Source: Streptomyces sp. TRM68416 (GTDB lineage Bacteria > Actinomycetota > Actinomycetes > Streptomycetales > Streptomycetaceae). Taken from it: a stretch of DNA of 64,000 nucleotides. Below are positions 55,090 through 62,628 of this stretch, one piece after another. The translations under genes and the position numbers were made by a program. The stretch is from assembly GCF_014596915.1 (NCBI RefSeq), contig NZ_JACVWU010000031.1, positions 1-64,000 of the forward strand, given 5' to 3'. The number at the start of each line of letters is the position of its first letter. Position 1 is the first letter of the stretch. A model generated the notes under the pieces. The model was not told where the DNA came from and did no database searches. It saw nothing but the letters and a program-made list of their open reading frames with translations.

Positions 55090-56586
55090 ATGACCTCCTC
55101 TTCTTCCCCTTCCCAGGACACTCAGCGCTTCGCGCACACCTACCCCGAAGGTCTTCGGGCCGATGCCCTGATGGAAGAGGACGTCGCCTGGAGCCACGAG
55201 ATCGACGGAGAGCGGGACGGCGACCAGTTCGACCGCTCCGAGCGCGCGGCCCTGCGTCGCGTCGCGGGCCTCTCCACCGAGCTCGAGGACGTCACCGAGG
55301 TCGAGTACCGCCAGCTCCGCCTGGAGCGGGTCGTGCTCGTGGGCGTCTGGACCACGGGGACCGTGCAGGACGCGGACAACTCCCTCGCGGAGCTGGCCGC
55401 CCTCGCGGAGACCGCGGGAGCGCTCGTGCTCGACGGCGTGATCCAGCGCCGCGACAAGCCCGACGCCGCCACCTACATCGGCTCCGGCAAGGCCGACGAG
55501 CTGCGGGACATCGTGCTGGAGACCGGTGCCGACACCGTCATCTGCGACGGTGAGCTCAGCCCGGGCCAGCTCATCCACCTCGAAGACGTCGTCAAGGTCA
55601 AGGTCATCGACCGTACGGCCCTGATCCTCGACATCTTCGCCCAGCACGCCAAGTCCCGAGAGGGCAAGGCGCAGGTCGCGCTCGCGCAGATGCAGTACAT
55701 GCTGCCGAGGCTGCGCGGCTGGGGTCAGTCGCTGTCCCGGCAGATGGGCGGCGGCAAGGGCGGCGGCCTCGCCACCCGTGGTCCCGGTGAGACCAAGATC
55801 GAGACGGACCGGCGCCGGATCCGCGAGAAGATGGCGAAGATGCGCCGGGAGATCGCGGAGATGAAGACCGGCCGCGAGATCAAGCGCCAGGAGCGCAAGC
55901 GCCACAAGGTGCCCTCGGTCGCCATCGCCGGGTACACCAACGCGGGCAAGTCCTCCCTGCTCAACCGCCTCACGGGCGCCGGCGTCCTGGTCGAGAACGC
56001 CCTGTTCGCGACCCTGGACCCGACCGTCCGCCGGGCGGAGACCCCGAGCGGCCGCCTGTACACGCTGGCCGACACGGTCGGCTTCGTCCGGCACCTGCCG
56101 CACCACCTGGTCGAGGCGTTCCGCTCCACGATGGAGGAGGTCGGCGAGTCCGACCTGATCCTGCACGTGGTCGACGGTTCGCACCCGAACCCGGAGGAGC
56201 AGCTGGCCGCCGTACGCGAGGTGATCAGGGACGTCGGCGCCACCGACGTACCCGAGATCGTCGTGATCAACAAGGCCGACGCGGCCGACCCGCTGACGCT
56301 CCAGCGGCTGATGCGGATCGAGAAGCGCTCCATCGCCGTCTCGGCCCGCACCGGTGAGGGCATCGCCGAGCTGCTCGCGCTGATCGACAACGACCTGCCG
56401 AGGCCGTCGGTCGAGATCGAGGCGCTCGTGCCCTACACGCACGGCAAGCTGGTCGCCCGTGCCCACACCGAGGGCGAGGTGATCTCCGAGGAGCACACCC
56501 CGGAGGGCACACTGCTCAAGGCGCGGGTGCACGAGGAACTCGCGGCGGACCTCGCGCCGTACGTTCCGGCTCCGGTGGCGTCGTAA
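55090..56586 (+). CDS. hflX: Ribosome-associated GTPase HflX
   Basis: 498 aa. The N-terminal HflX domain (about 75-255) includes DAATYIGSGKADELRDIV, FAQHAKSREGKAQVALAQMQ and the GGGKGGGLATRGPGETKIET glycine-rich loop. The GTPase domain has G1 GYTNAGKSSLLN, G3 DTVGFVRHLPHHLVEAF and G4 VINKADAAD. HflX splits stalled ribosomes after heat or antibiotic stress. It carries a 60-residue acidic N-terminal extension compared with E. coli HflX. AAGGA precedes ATG 55090. The 170-bp leader contains a nested hairpin. Confidence 0.96.
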   Translation: MTSSSSPSQDTQRFAHTYPEGLRADALMEEDVAWSHEIDGERDGDQFDRSERAALRRVAGLSTELEDVTEVEYRQLRLERVVLVGVWTTGTVQDADNSLAELAALAETAGALVLDGVIQRRDKPDAATYIGSGKADELRDIVLETGADTVICDGELSPGQLIHLEDVVKVKVIDRTALILDIFAQHAKSREGKAQVALAQMQYMLPRLRGWGQSLSRQMGGGKGGGLATRGPGETKIETDRRRIREKMAKMRREIAEMKTGREIKRQERKRHKVPSVAIAGYTNAGKSSLLNRLTGAGVLVENALFATLDPTVRRAETPSGRLYTLADTVGFVRHLPHHLVEAFRSTMEEVGESDLILHVVDGSHPNPEEQLAAVREVIRDVGATDVPEIVVINKADAADPLTLQRLMRIEKRSIAVSARTGEGIAELLALIDNDLPRPSVEIEALVPYTHGKLVARAHTEGEVISEEHTPEGTLLKARVHEELAADLAPYVPAPVAS

Positions 56587-56597
56587 CAGTGACATGA

Positions 56598-56629
56598 GAA
56601 GGCCCGCCCCTCTGCGGGGGCGGGCCTTC
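56598..56629. terminator. Bidirectional terminator after hflX
   Basis: GAAGGCCCGCCCC and GGGGCGGGCCTTC form a perfect 13-bp stem around a TCTGCG loop. It ends hflX and the convergent protease gene. Confidence 0.9.
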
Positions 56630-56644
56630 GTCGTACCGGCGTCG

Positions 56645-57853
56645 TCACCGACCGCCGTACGTCTTGCTCATGTTCTGGTACAGGGCCTCGGCGCTCCTGC
56701 CGAGCTGCGGGCCGGCCAGCCAGGTGTTGTCCTCCGGGCCGATCGACGTGTTCGAGACCAGCTTGGTCTCGCCGCCCACCACCCGGAACCAGCCGCCGCC
56801 GGAGGAGCCGCCGGTCATCGTGCAGCCGATGCGGTACATCGTGGGCAGCGTCGGGCTCAGCGAGAGGCGGCCCGGCCGGTCGATGCACTTGAACATCTTC
56901 AGACCGTTGTACGGCGCCGCCTGCGGGTAGCCCCAGGCGCCCATCGTGCCGGACTCGGCCGCGGACGGGGCCGAGAAGTCGATGTCCAGCGCGGCCCCGA
57001 CCGTCTCCTCCAACGACTTGGCGCCCTGCTCCGGCTGCACGTGCAGCACCGAGTAGTCGTACGCGGCACCCGCGCCGCCGGTGTCCGAGCCGCCCCGGAT
57101 CCACTCGTTCGAGGTCGAGGCCCAGTCGGCCCACCAGTTGCCGTAGGGGGCGATCTCCGAGGCGTTCGCGTTGCTCAGCTGCGCCTCGGACTTGCCGAGG
57201 TCGTTGTAGGCCGGGACGAAGACGATGTTGCGGTACCAGCCGCCGTTCCCGCCCGCGTGCACACAGTGGCCGGCCGTCCACACCAGGTTGGACTTGCCCG
57301 GGTGGTTGACGTCCTTGACGACCGTGCCGGAACAGACCGCCGAACCCTCGGGCGTGTCGAAGAAGACCTTGCCGACCGGGGCCGCGTTGTCGTGGTACGG
57401 CGTCTTCTCGGCCTTGGCCTGGACGGGCGCCGGTGCCGGGTCGCTGACGCCCTGGTCGGCGGCGGTGTCCTTGGTCGTGACCGTCTTGTCGGCGGCCTTC
57501 GCGGACTGCATCCGCTCCGGCTGCCACAGGCCCTCGATCACCGGGTTGACGAAGTCCTTGGCCTCACTGAGCCACTTGTCCTTGTCCCAGTCCTGCCAGC
57601 CGCCGTCGGCCCACGCGTCGACGTCGATGCCGTGCTCCTTGAGCTTGTCGGCGACGTTGCCCGGCAGCTTCACCTTGCCGTCGCCGCCGTCGGCAGCCGC
57701 GGAGGCGGTGGCACCGGCCTGATCGCTCGCCGTGTCCTTGCTCGAACCGCCTCCGCAGGCGGTCGCGGTCAGCGCCAGGGCCGCGAGCAGCCCGCCCCCG
57801 GCGAGGAGGGTACGGCGGCGCCGGGACGCCGTGGGTGTGGGTGTGGAACGCAT
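56645..57853 (-). CDS. Trypsin-like serine protease lipoprotein, paralogue 1
   Basis: 402 aa. Signal peptide with lipobox at LALTATACGG (Cys about 33), a disordered Gly/Ala/Asp linker, then a conserved DKLKEHGIDVDAW and DFVNPVIEGLWQPERM segment, followed by the protease domain. Catalytic His is in VWTAGHCVHA, a likely Asp in AYDYSVLHV, and Ser in CTMTGGSSGGGW, an unusual form of the GDSGGP motif. The neighbour at 58047 is a close paralogue in tandem. A terminator shared with hflX follows it. Its cell-surface substrate is unknown. ATG 57853. Confidence 0.9.
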   Translation of the reverse strand: MRSTPTPTASRRRRTLLAGGGLLAALALTATACGGGSSKDTASDQAGATASAAADGGDGKVKLPGNVADKLKEHGIDVDAWADGGWQDWDKDKWLSEAKDFVNPVIEGLWQPERMQSAKAADKTVTTKDTAADQGVSDPAPAPVQAKAEKTPYHDNAAPVGKVFFDTPEGSAVCSGTVVKDVNHPGKSNLVWTAGHCVHAGGNGGWYRNIVFVPAYNDLGKSEAQLSNANASEIAPYGNWWADWASTSNEWIRGGSDTGGAGAAYDYSVLHVQPEQGAKSLEETVGAALDIDFSAPSAAESGTMGAWGYPQAAPYNGLKMFKCIDRPGRLSLSPTLPTMYRIGCTMTGGSSGGGWFRVVGGETKLVSNTSIGPEDNTWLAGPQLGRSAEALYQNMSKTYGGR

Positions 57854-57986
57854 GGTGCGGTGACCCCCGTTGGAACTGTGAATGTCATGAGCTTGCCAGG
57901 CGTGCGCGGCGGTCGGCCGTTGACGGCTCCCGGCACCGCGCACGCGGCGACACCCCACTATGCCTGTGGAGTTGAGGGCGAACGGC

Positions 57987-58022
57987 GGTGGGACCGTGAA
58001 GGTTTCCCGATCACGTCCCACC
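57987..58022 (-). terminator. Hairpin terminator between the paralogous proteases
   Basis: GGTGGGAC-C-GTGA and TCAC-GTCCCACC pair with one bulge around AGGTTTCCCGA. It lies 25 bp past the stop of the upstream protease gene, so the two paralogues are probably transcribed separately. Confidence 0.62.
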
Positions 58023-58046
58023 ACCGCCCGGCGAACTACCCGGCCG

Positions 58047-59273
58047 TCACTGGCCGGCGAACTTCTGGCTGACCTCGTCGTACACGCCCTTGGCCTCGTC
58101 ACCGAGACGCGGACCCGCCAGCCACCCGGACTCCACCGGGCCGATCGAGGTGTTGGACACCAGCGCGGGCTTGCCGTCCGAGCCGGTCGCGATCCAGCCA
58201 CCGCCCGACGAACCGCCGGTCATGGTGCAGCCGATGCGGTACATCGTCGGGTCCGAGGCGCTGAGCGACAGCCGGCCCGGCTTGTCCTGGCACTGGAACA
58301 GCTTCTGACCGTCGTACGGCGGCGCGGCCGGGTAACCGATCGCGGTGAGGCTGTCGATCTTCGGCGCGGACGGCGCGGCGAAGTCCACCGGCAGCGCGGC
58401 CCCGACCGTCTCCTCCAGCGACTTGCCGCCGCTGCCCTCCTCGGGCGTCACATGGATGACGGCGAAGTCGTACGAGGCGCCGTCCCCGCCGGTCGCACCG
58501 CCCTGCTCGATCCACTGGTCAGAGGTCTGCACCCAGTCACCCCACCAGACGCCGTACGGAGCGACCTGCTCCCGCGTGGCGTTCTCCAGCTGCGCGGTCT
58601 CCATACCGTCGTTGTTGTACGAGGGCACGAACGCGATGTTGCGGTACCAGCCGCCGCTCTTGCCGGCGTGCACACAGTGGCCGGCCGTCCACACCATGTT
58701 GGACTTGCCGGGGTTGGCCGGGTCCGCCACGACCGTCGCCGAGCACACCATCGTGCCCTCGGGGGAGTCGAAGAACACCTTGCCGGCCGTCGGAGCGCTG
58801 TCGTGGTACTTGACCGGCACGCCCTTCGCGTCCACCGGGGCGGGCGTCGGGTCGGTCACCCCCTGGTCGTCGGCGATGTCGTCCTCGTCGACACCCTGGT
58901 CGGGTTCCTCGGCCTCCCGCATGCGGTCCGGGTCCCACAGGTCCTCGATGATCGGGTTGACGAAGTCCTCGGCCTCGCGCAGCCAGTCGTCCTTGTTCCA
59001 GTTCTTCCAGGCACCGTCCTTCCACTTGTCGATGTCGATCCCGTGCTCCTTGAGCCGGTCCTTGATGTCGTCAGGGATCGTGATCTTGTCGTCACCCGCG
59101 GCGGCCGTCGCGGAGGCCGCACCGCCGCCACTCGCGTCGGCGTCGCCCGACTCACAGGCGGTGGCGGTGAGGGCGAGCGCCGCGGCGAGGGCAACGGCCG
59201 CGGGCACAGGGGAGGTTCTGCGGCGTGCGGCCCTCCCACGCCGGGTGGTGAACGACGGCCGTATCGATCGCAT
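58047..59273 (-). CDS. Trypsin-like serine protease lipoprotein, paralogue 2
   Basis: 408 aa. Same layout as its neighbour: Arg-rich N-terminus, signal helix, lipobox LALTATACES, disordered linker, DRLKEHGIDIDKWKDGAWKN, EDFVNPIIEDLWDPDRM, then the protease domain with His in VWTAGHCVHAG, likely Asp in SYDFAVIHV and Ser in CTMTGGSSGGGW. The linker is more acidic (EEPDQGVDEDDIADDQG) than in paralogue 1. GGGGAG precedes ATG 59273. The pair arose by tandem duplication; both keep the triad. Confidence 0.9.
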   Translation of the reverse strand: MRSIRPSFTTRRGRAARRRTSPVPAAVALAAALALTATACESGDADASGGGAASATAAAGDDKITIPDDIKDRLKEHGIDIDKWKDGAWKNWNKDDWLREAEDFVNPIIEDLWDPDRMREAEEPDQGVDEDDIADDQGVTDPTPAPVDAKGVPVKYHDSAPTAGKVFFDSPEGTMVCSATVVADPANPGKSNMVWTAGHCVHAGKSGGWYRNIAFVPSYNNDGMETAQLENATREQVAPYGVWWGDWVQTSDQWIEQGGATGGDGASYDFAVIHVTPEEGSGGKSLEETVGAALPVDFAAPSAPKIDSLTAIGYPAAPPYDGQKLFQCQDKPGRLSLSASDPTMYRIGCTMTGGSSGGGWIATGSDGKPALVSNTSIGPVESGWLAGPRLGDEAKGVYDEVSQKFAGQ

Positions 59274-59814
59274 GATCTGACTCCCCCTGGGGTGAACGAA
59301 CTTGGTGCAGCTGCCGCGGACACACGCCGATCACTCGGATCCCACACGCTGATGCCACGGCGACTCGGAACGGCAACACACACTATGCGCTCGCCGTGGG
59401 TGAGTTCCGACGGAACGGCAACGGTTTCGCTACGGGATGTCTGACCTGGCAATTGTCCGGAAGCTGAGCCGGCGGCGACCACGTCGGCCTTGGGGCCGGA
59501 TCTCCGGTTCCGGTCGACCGGGGATCCGCCGCCGCACTGCCGCGTACACGATGACGGCGCGGCTGCCAGGCCGCCGGAAGGACGTGCAGCTTCTTGCCGT
59601 GCAGGGCGAGGACGTGCTTGCCGCTGGCCGGGTAGAGCGTGCCGTTGCCGACGTAGAGCTCAGTGAACCGTGCGAAGAGCAGCCCGAGTTCACGCACAGG
59701 TGATCGGCCGCGGTCCGGTACGTTGACCGCCCCAGGGCGGTCGCCGGGACCGCGGACCCGACGGGGACAACGTCGTGAACCGATCGATGCGCTGATCGCG
59801 TCGTACGGTCGTAC
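59274..59814. other. Intergenic region with possible gene remnant
   Basis: 541 bp. It includes the promoter region of protease paralogue 2 and a short gene-like stretch on the minus strand (listed separately). From 59700 to 59814 only a candidate -10 box (TACGGT, 59804-59809) for the following gene is visible. Confidence 0.4.
59440..59697 (-). pseudogene. Possible decayed small gene
   Basis: From GTG 59697 the minus strand encodes about 35 codons with G/C in nearly every third position (GLLFARFTELYVGNGTLYPA, then HVLALHGKKLHVLPA). After that the composition becomes random-like, while a neighbouring frame becomes gene-like (SRAVIVYAAVRRRIPG). A single frameshift near 59580 would join the two. 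I do not recognise the protein. It may simply be chance. Confidence 0.3.
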
Positions 59815-60954
59815 GTGAGGAACTACGGGGGACGGGCGGACATGCCGATGTATCGCGGGGGCGGCCTCAGCCCCTGGAAGCTGGTGCTCGTGGCGCTGCC
59901 ACTGTTCGTGGCGGGCGTGGCGGTGCCCGCCGCCATGCTGCCGTCGGCGCTGGCGGACGAACGGGCCTATACCGAGGCCGAGCCGTGCCCGAAGAGAGCG
60001 GTGGGAGCGGGAGCGGTGGGAGCGGGAACCGTGGGGGCGGACTGTCTGCTGACCCGGCAGGCCTCCGTGGCCGCCAAGGACGTCACCGGCAGCGGCGACA
60101 ACAAGAAGTACTTCCTCGTCATCGGCTTCCCGGACGGCACCCAGGAGCGGGTGAAACTCCGGAAGAACAACCACGGCAAGGTCGAGACGGGCGAGCCGGT
60201 CACCGCCGTCTCCTGGCGCGACGAGATCCGCGAGATCACCACACGCGACGACGAGCGGCTGGCCACCTGGACGTATCCGGTCGGCTCGTACATCCCGCTG
60301 TTGATCGTGGCCGTGATCGGGACGCCGTCGGGCGCCTCGATCCTGTGGACGGCCTACTGGTCGCGGAGGCTGCGCCGGGCCGGCCGCAGCCTCGTCTCCA
60401 CCGGCCGGTGGCGCACCTCGGTCCCGCTCGCGACAGCAGCGCTCTACGGCGTCGCGGCGACGATCGCGATCGCGGTCACGCCAAGCTTCATGGCCGCGGT
60501 CGGCGCCGCGAGCGTGGTGGCTGTCGCCGCCGTCCCGCTCGCCGCCCTGGTCTGGCACAGGCAGCGGAAGAACACCGGGGCGAAGGCGGCCGACCTGCTG
60601 GCCGCGACCGGCGTCAGCGTCCCCACGGCGGAGACGGTGATTCCCGCGCGGGTGTCGGGCGAGGTTCCGTACAGCCGTGTGGACTGCGACTACCTGGTCC
60701 TCGCGCCGGGCGGTCTGGCGGTCACCCCCGATGCGCGGGGCATGAGTTGGCGCCTTCCCCTGCCCTGGTCCCTGACCTTCGTCCGCCTGCACCGCGCGGA
60801 GTCGGTCGGTCGCGCCCGCGTCCCCGGTGTCGGCAGCCCGCTGCTGGTGGAGTGCCGCGACGGCGACCGCGAAGTGCTGATCACGGCGAACCGCAACCAT
60901 GTGCCGTGGATCCTGGGCGCGCTGCGGCCGCAGCCCCAGGGCTCGGCGAGATAA
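59815..60954 (+). CDS. Multi-spanning membrane protein of unknown function
   Basis: 379 aa. Membrane helices at about 22-45 (LVLVALPLFVAGVAVPAAML), 155-175 (IPLLIVAVIGTPSGASIL), 200-220 and 225-245. The N-terminal loop (about 45-150) has VTGSGDNKKYFLVIGFPDGT and PVTAVSWRDEIREITT, suggesting an external beta domain, and the C-terminal 120 residues are cytoplasmic. Family not recognised. GTG 59815 stands five bases after TACGGT; ATG 59842 is an alternative start. A short repeat encodes GAGAVGAGTVGA near residue 65. Confidence 0.75.
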   Translation: MRNYGGRADMPMYRGGGLSPWKLVLVALPLFVAGVAVPAAMLPSALADERAYTEAEPCPKRAVGAGAVGAGTVGADCLLTRQASVAAKDVTGSGDNKKYFLVIGFPDGTQERVKLRKNNHGKVETGEPVTAVSWRDEIREITTRDDERLATWTYPVGSYIPLLIVAVIGTPSGASILWTAYWSRRLRRAGRSLVSTGRWRTSVPLATAALYGVAATIAIAVTPSFMAAVGAASVVAVAAVPLAALVWHRQRKNTGAKAADLLAATGVSVPTAETVIPARVSGEVPYSRVDCDYLVLAPGGLAVTPDARGMSWRLPLPWSLTFVRLHRAESVGRARVPGVGSPLLVECRDGDREVLITANRNHVPWILGALRPQPQGSAR

Positions 60955-60960
60955 CGGCCC

Positions 60961-61410
60961 TTGGACGAGGCGGCGTTCGACGCCCTCTACGCCGGGAGCG
61001 TGGGGCCGCTCATCGGCCGGCTGTACGCCATGACCGGCGACGCAGCCGAGGCGCAGGACGTGCTCCCAGGAGGTTCGGCGGCCACCTGCTTCACCTGCTT
61101 CACCTGCGTCGCCTTCGGCGCCGTCGTCCTGACCGGATGCGGCGAGGACGGCAAGGACCTCGCGGCCTCCCTCACACCGGTCGTCGCGACGGCGGATGCG
61201 CGGGCGTCGGCGAGCAGCACGTCACCCTCGGCCGACCGCCCCCGTGGGCCGGAACCAAGCAGTTCGTCACCATCGACAGAGCCTGGACCGGGGACGGAGC
61301 GCCCCATCTGGCGGTGCGGCCCGCCCAGAAGGAGGACAACACCCAGTTCGACACCCGGGAGATCACCCCCGGCATGGGCGACGTTCACCACCCGATTGAG
61401 GCATGCGTCG
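60961..61410 (+). pseudogene. Decayed ECF sigma factor/lipoprotein fusion remnant
   Basis: From TTG 60961, 34 codons encode DEAAFDALYAGSVGPLIGRL and YAMTGDAAEAQDVL, the N-terminus of a SigE-type ECF sigma factor. This breaks off where VQEAF would be expected, and continues in the same frame into a lipoprotein-like piece (VAFGAVVLTGCGEDGKDLAA). Near 61210 the gene-like frame shifts: a different frame then encodes QHVTLGRPPPWAGTKQFVTI, WTGDGAPHLAVRPAQKEDNT and FDTREITPGMGDVHH. So at least one deletion fused two genes and a frameshift followed. No intact product is likely. Confidence 0.65.
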
Positions 61411-61459
61411 GTTCACTGATGCAGTTCCCACTCGCCAACTCCCGCCACCGCAAGGTTGC

Positions 61460-62026
61460 TCAGCGACCGGCAACGTCCCGTTGGAAGGCGAGGGGAGCGG
61501 AAGCCGCCGACGTCAAGTACGTGGTGGGGAACTTCCGTCTTGCCCCTGCCCGGTGCCGCTTTGCATACGACCAGGTCACCGCGGTCATGAGAACCGGGAT
61601 GGCGAACAACGGGGCGAATGCGAGGCCCCAGACGGTCTGTGCCGCACCGCTCGACATGTACGTCCGGCTCTCGACCGTGACGGCGACCACGAGTTGCCAC
61701 AGCGCCACCAGGATCAGGACGGCCGACGCGGTCCAGGCCAGCGCGGCGAGGGTCCGTGGGCGCAGCGGCCGCCACCGGTCGCTGACGAGGAGCAGCGGGA
61801 ACAGGGCGGCCAGCTCGCCGAAGACGGAGAGGCCAACGACGTACGCAATGCCCCAGCCCGGGATGTCAAAGACGTCCCGCAGGACCTGGTCGCTGTAGCC
61901 GACATAGACCCCGGAGGCCAAGGCGATGCGCCACAGGCCGGACGGAACGGCGCACAGGGCTATGGCGTGGGCGGCGCGACGGGCCCACACAGGCGCCACG
62001 GGGACAGGAGCGGTTGCTGTGGTCAT
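61460..62026 (-). CDS. Four-helix membrane protein of unknown function
   Basis: 188 aa. Hydrophobic segments at about 18-38 (AIALCAVPSGLWRIALASGV), 60-85 (IAYVVGLSVFGELAALFPLL), 95-118 (ALAWTASAVLILVALWQLVV) and 135-155 (VWGLAFAPLFAIPVLMTAVT). No charged catalytic motif and no family I can name. ATG 62026 is chosen; ATG 62035, three codons earlier, is possible, and neither has a well-spaced ribosome site. It lies alone between decayed and repetitive DNA. Confidence 0.72.
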   Translation of the reverse strand: MTTATAPVPVAPVWARRAAHAIALCAVPSGLWRIALASGVYVGYSDQVLRDVFDIPGWGIAYVVGLSVFGELAALFPLLLVSDRWRPLRPRTLAALAWTASAVLILVALWQLVVAVTVESRTYMSSGAAQTVWGLAFAPLFAIPVLMTAVTWSYAKRHRAGARRKFPTTYLTSAASAPLAFQRDVAGR

Positions 62027-62035
62027 GATCTCCAT

Positions 62036-62562
62036 GCTGCCCGCAGACACAGCAGCCGCGCGTCGTCCGTAACGACGGCTCTTCTCCACCGTACGGCTGA
62101 GGAGCGGACCCGCCGTGGGAAGGACGGAGCGGGAGTCCAACTGCTGGACAGGCGGGTTCTCCAGCCACCCGGCGATTGGGGACAACACGATCGACACCGG
62201 TGAGCGTTCCCGCTCACGGCACTGGGCGGAGCGGGATGCCCGTCACGGCAAGGATCTTGAGGCAACCCGTAACTCCGGGGGCGGTCCGGGGTTGGTAGCG
62301 GTTGGGGGCCTGCTGGGTGGGTGCGGTCCCCTGCGCTCAATTCCTCCGAGCTTCGAGTGAAGACTCGCGGGGGTGCGTATGTCGGGAGGGGCCAGGACGG
62401 CGAGCGACCTGCTCGCCCCAGGACAGCGGGAGGACGGGGAGCGGTGACGGTGATCGAGTCTGCCCACGGGCGGTTGCCCGGAGCGGCGGGGAGCGAAGCA
62501 GGTGCGCATTCGTCGGGCGTGAGTCGAAGGACGAGCGGGGGCCGAGGGCTGGGTGGGAGCCG
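62036..62562. other. Repeat-containing upstream region of the aminotransferase
   Basis: 527 bp without a supported gene. GTGAGCG-TTCC-CGCTCAC at 62200-62217 is a perfect short inverted repeat. From 62521 a 54-bp imperfect tandem repeat begins and runs into the aminotransferase gene. I looked for an iron-regulator box of the TTAGGTTAGG type and did not see one. Confidence 0.5.
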
Positions 62563-62628
62563 GTGATCGAGTGTGAGCTGAGGGACGAACGCGGGCCCGT
62601 GGCTGGGCGCGAGTCGGTGGGGGAGCGT
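62521..62628 (+). repeat. 54-bp imperfect tandem repeat at the aminotransferase start
   Basis: Two 54-bp units (62521-62574 and 62575-62628), each made of three 18-bp subunits (GAGTCGAAGGACGAGCGG / GGGCCGAGGGCTGGGTGG / GAGCCGGTGATCGAGTGT and matching copies). All candidate start codons of the aminotransferase lie inside the array. Confidence 0.72.

Noticed and set aside
62302..62562. Longer N-terminus for the aminotransferase
   Set aside because: Composition is not protein-like (Cys/Arg/Gly-rich) and has no match to the family. The region is repetitive.
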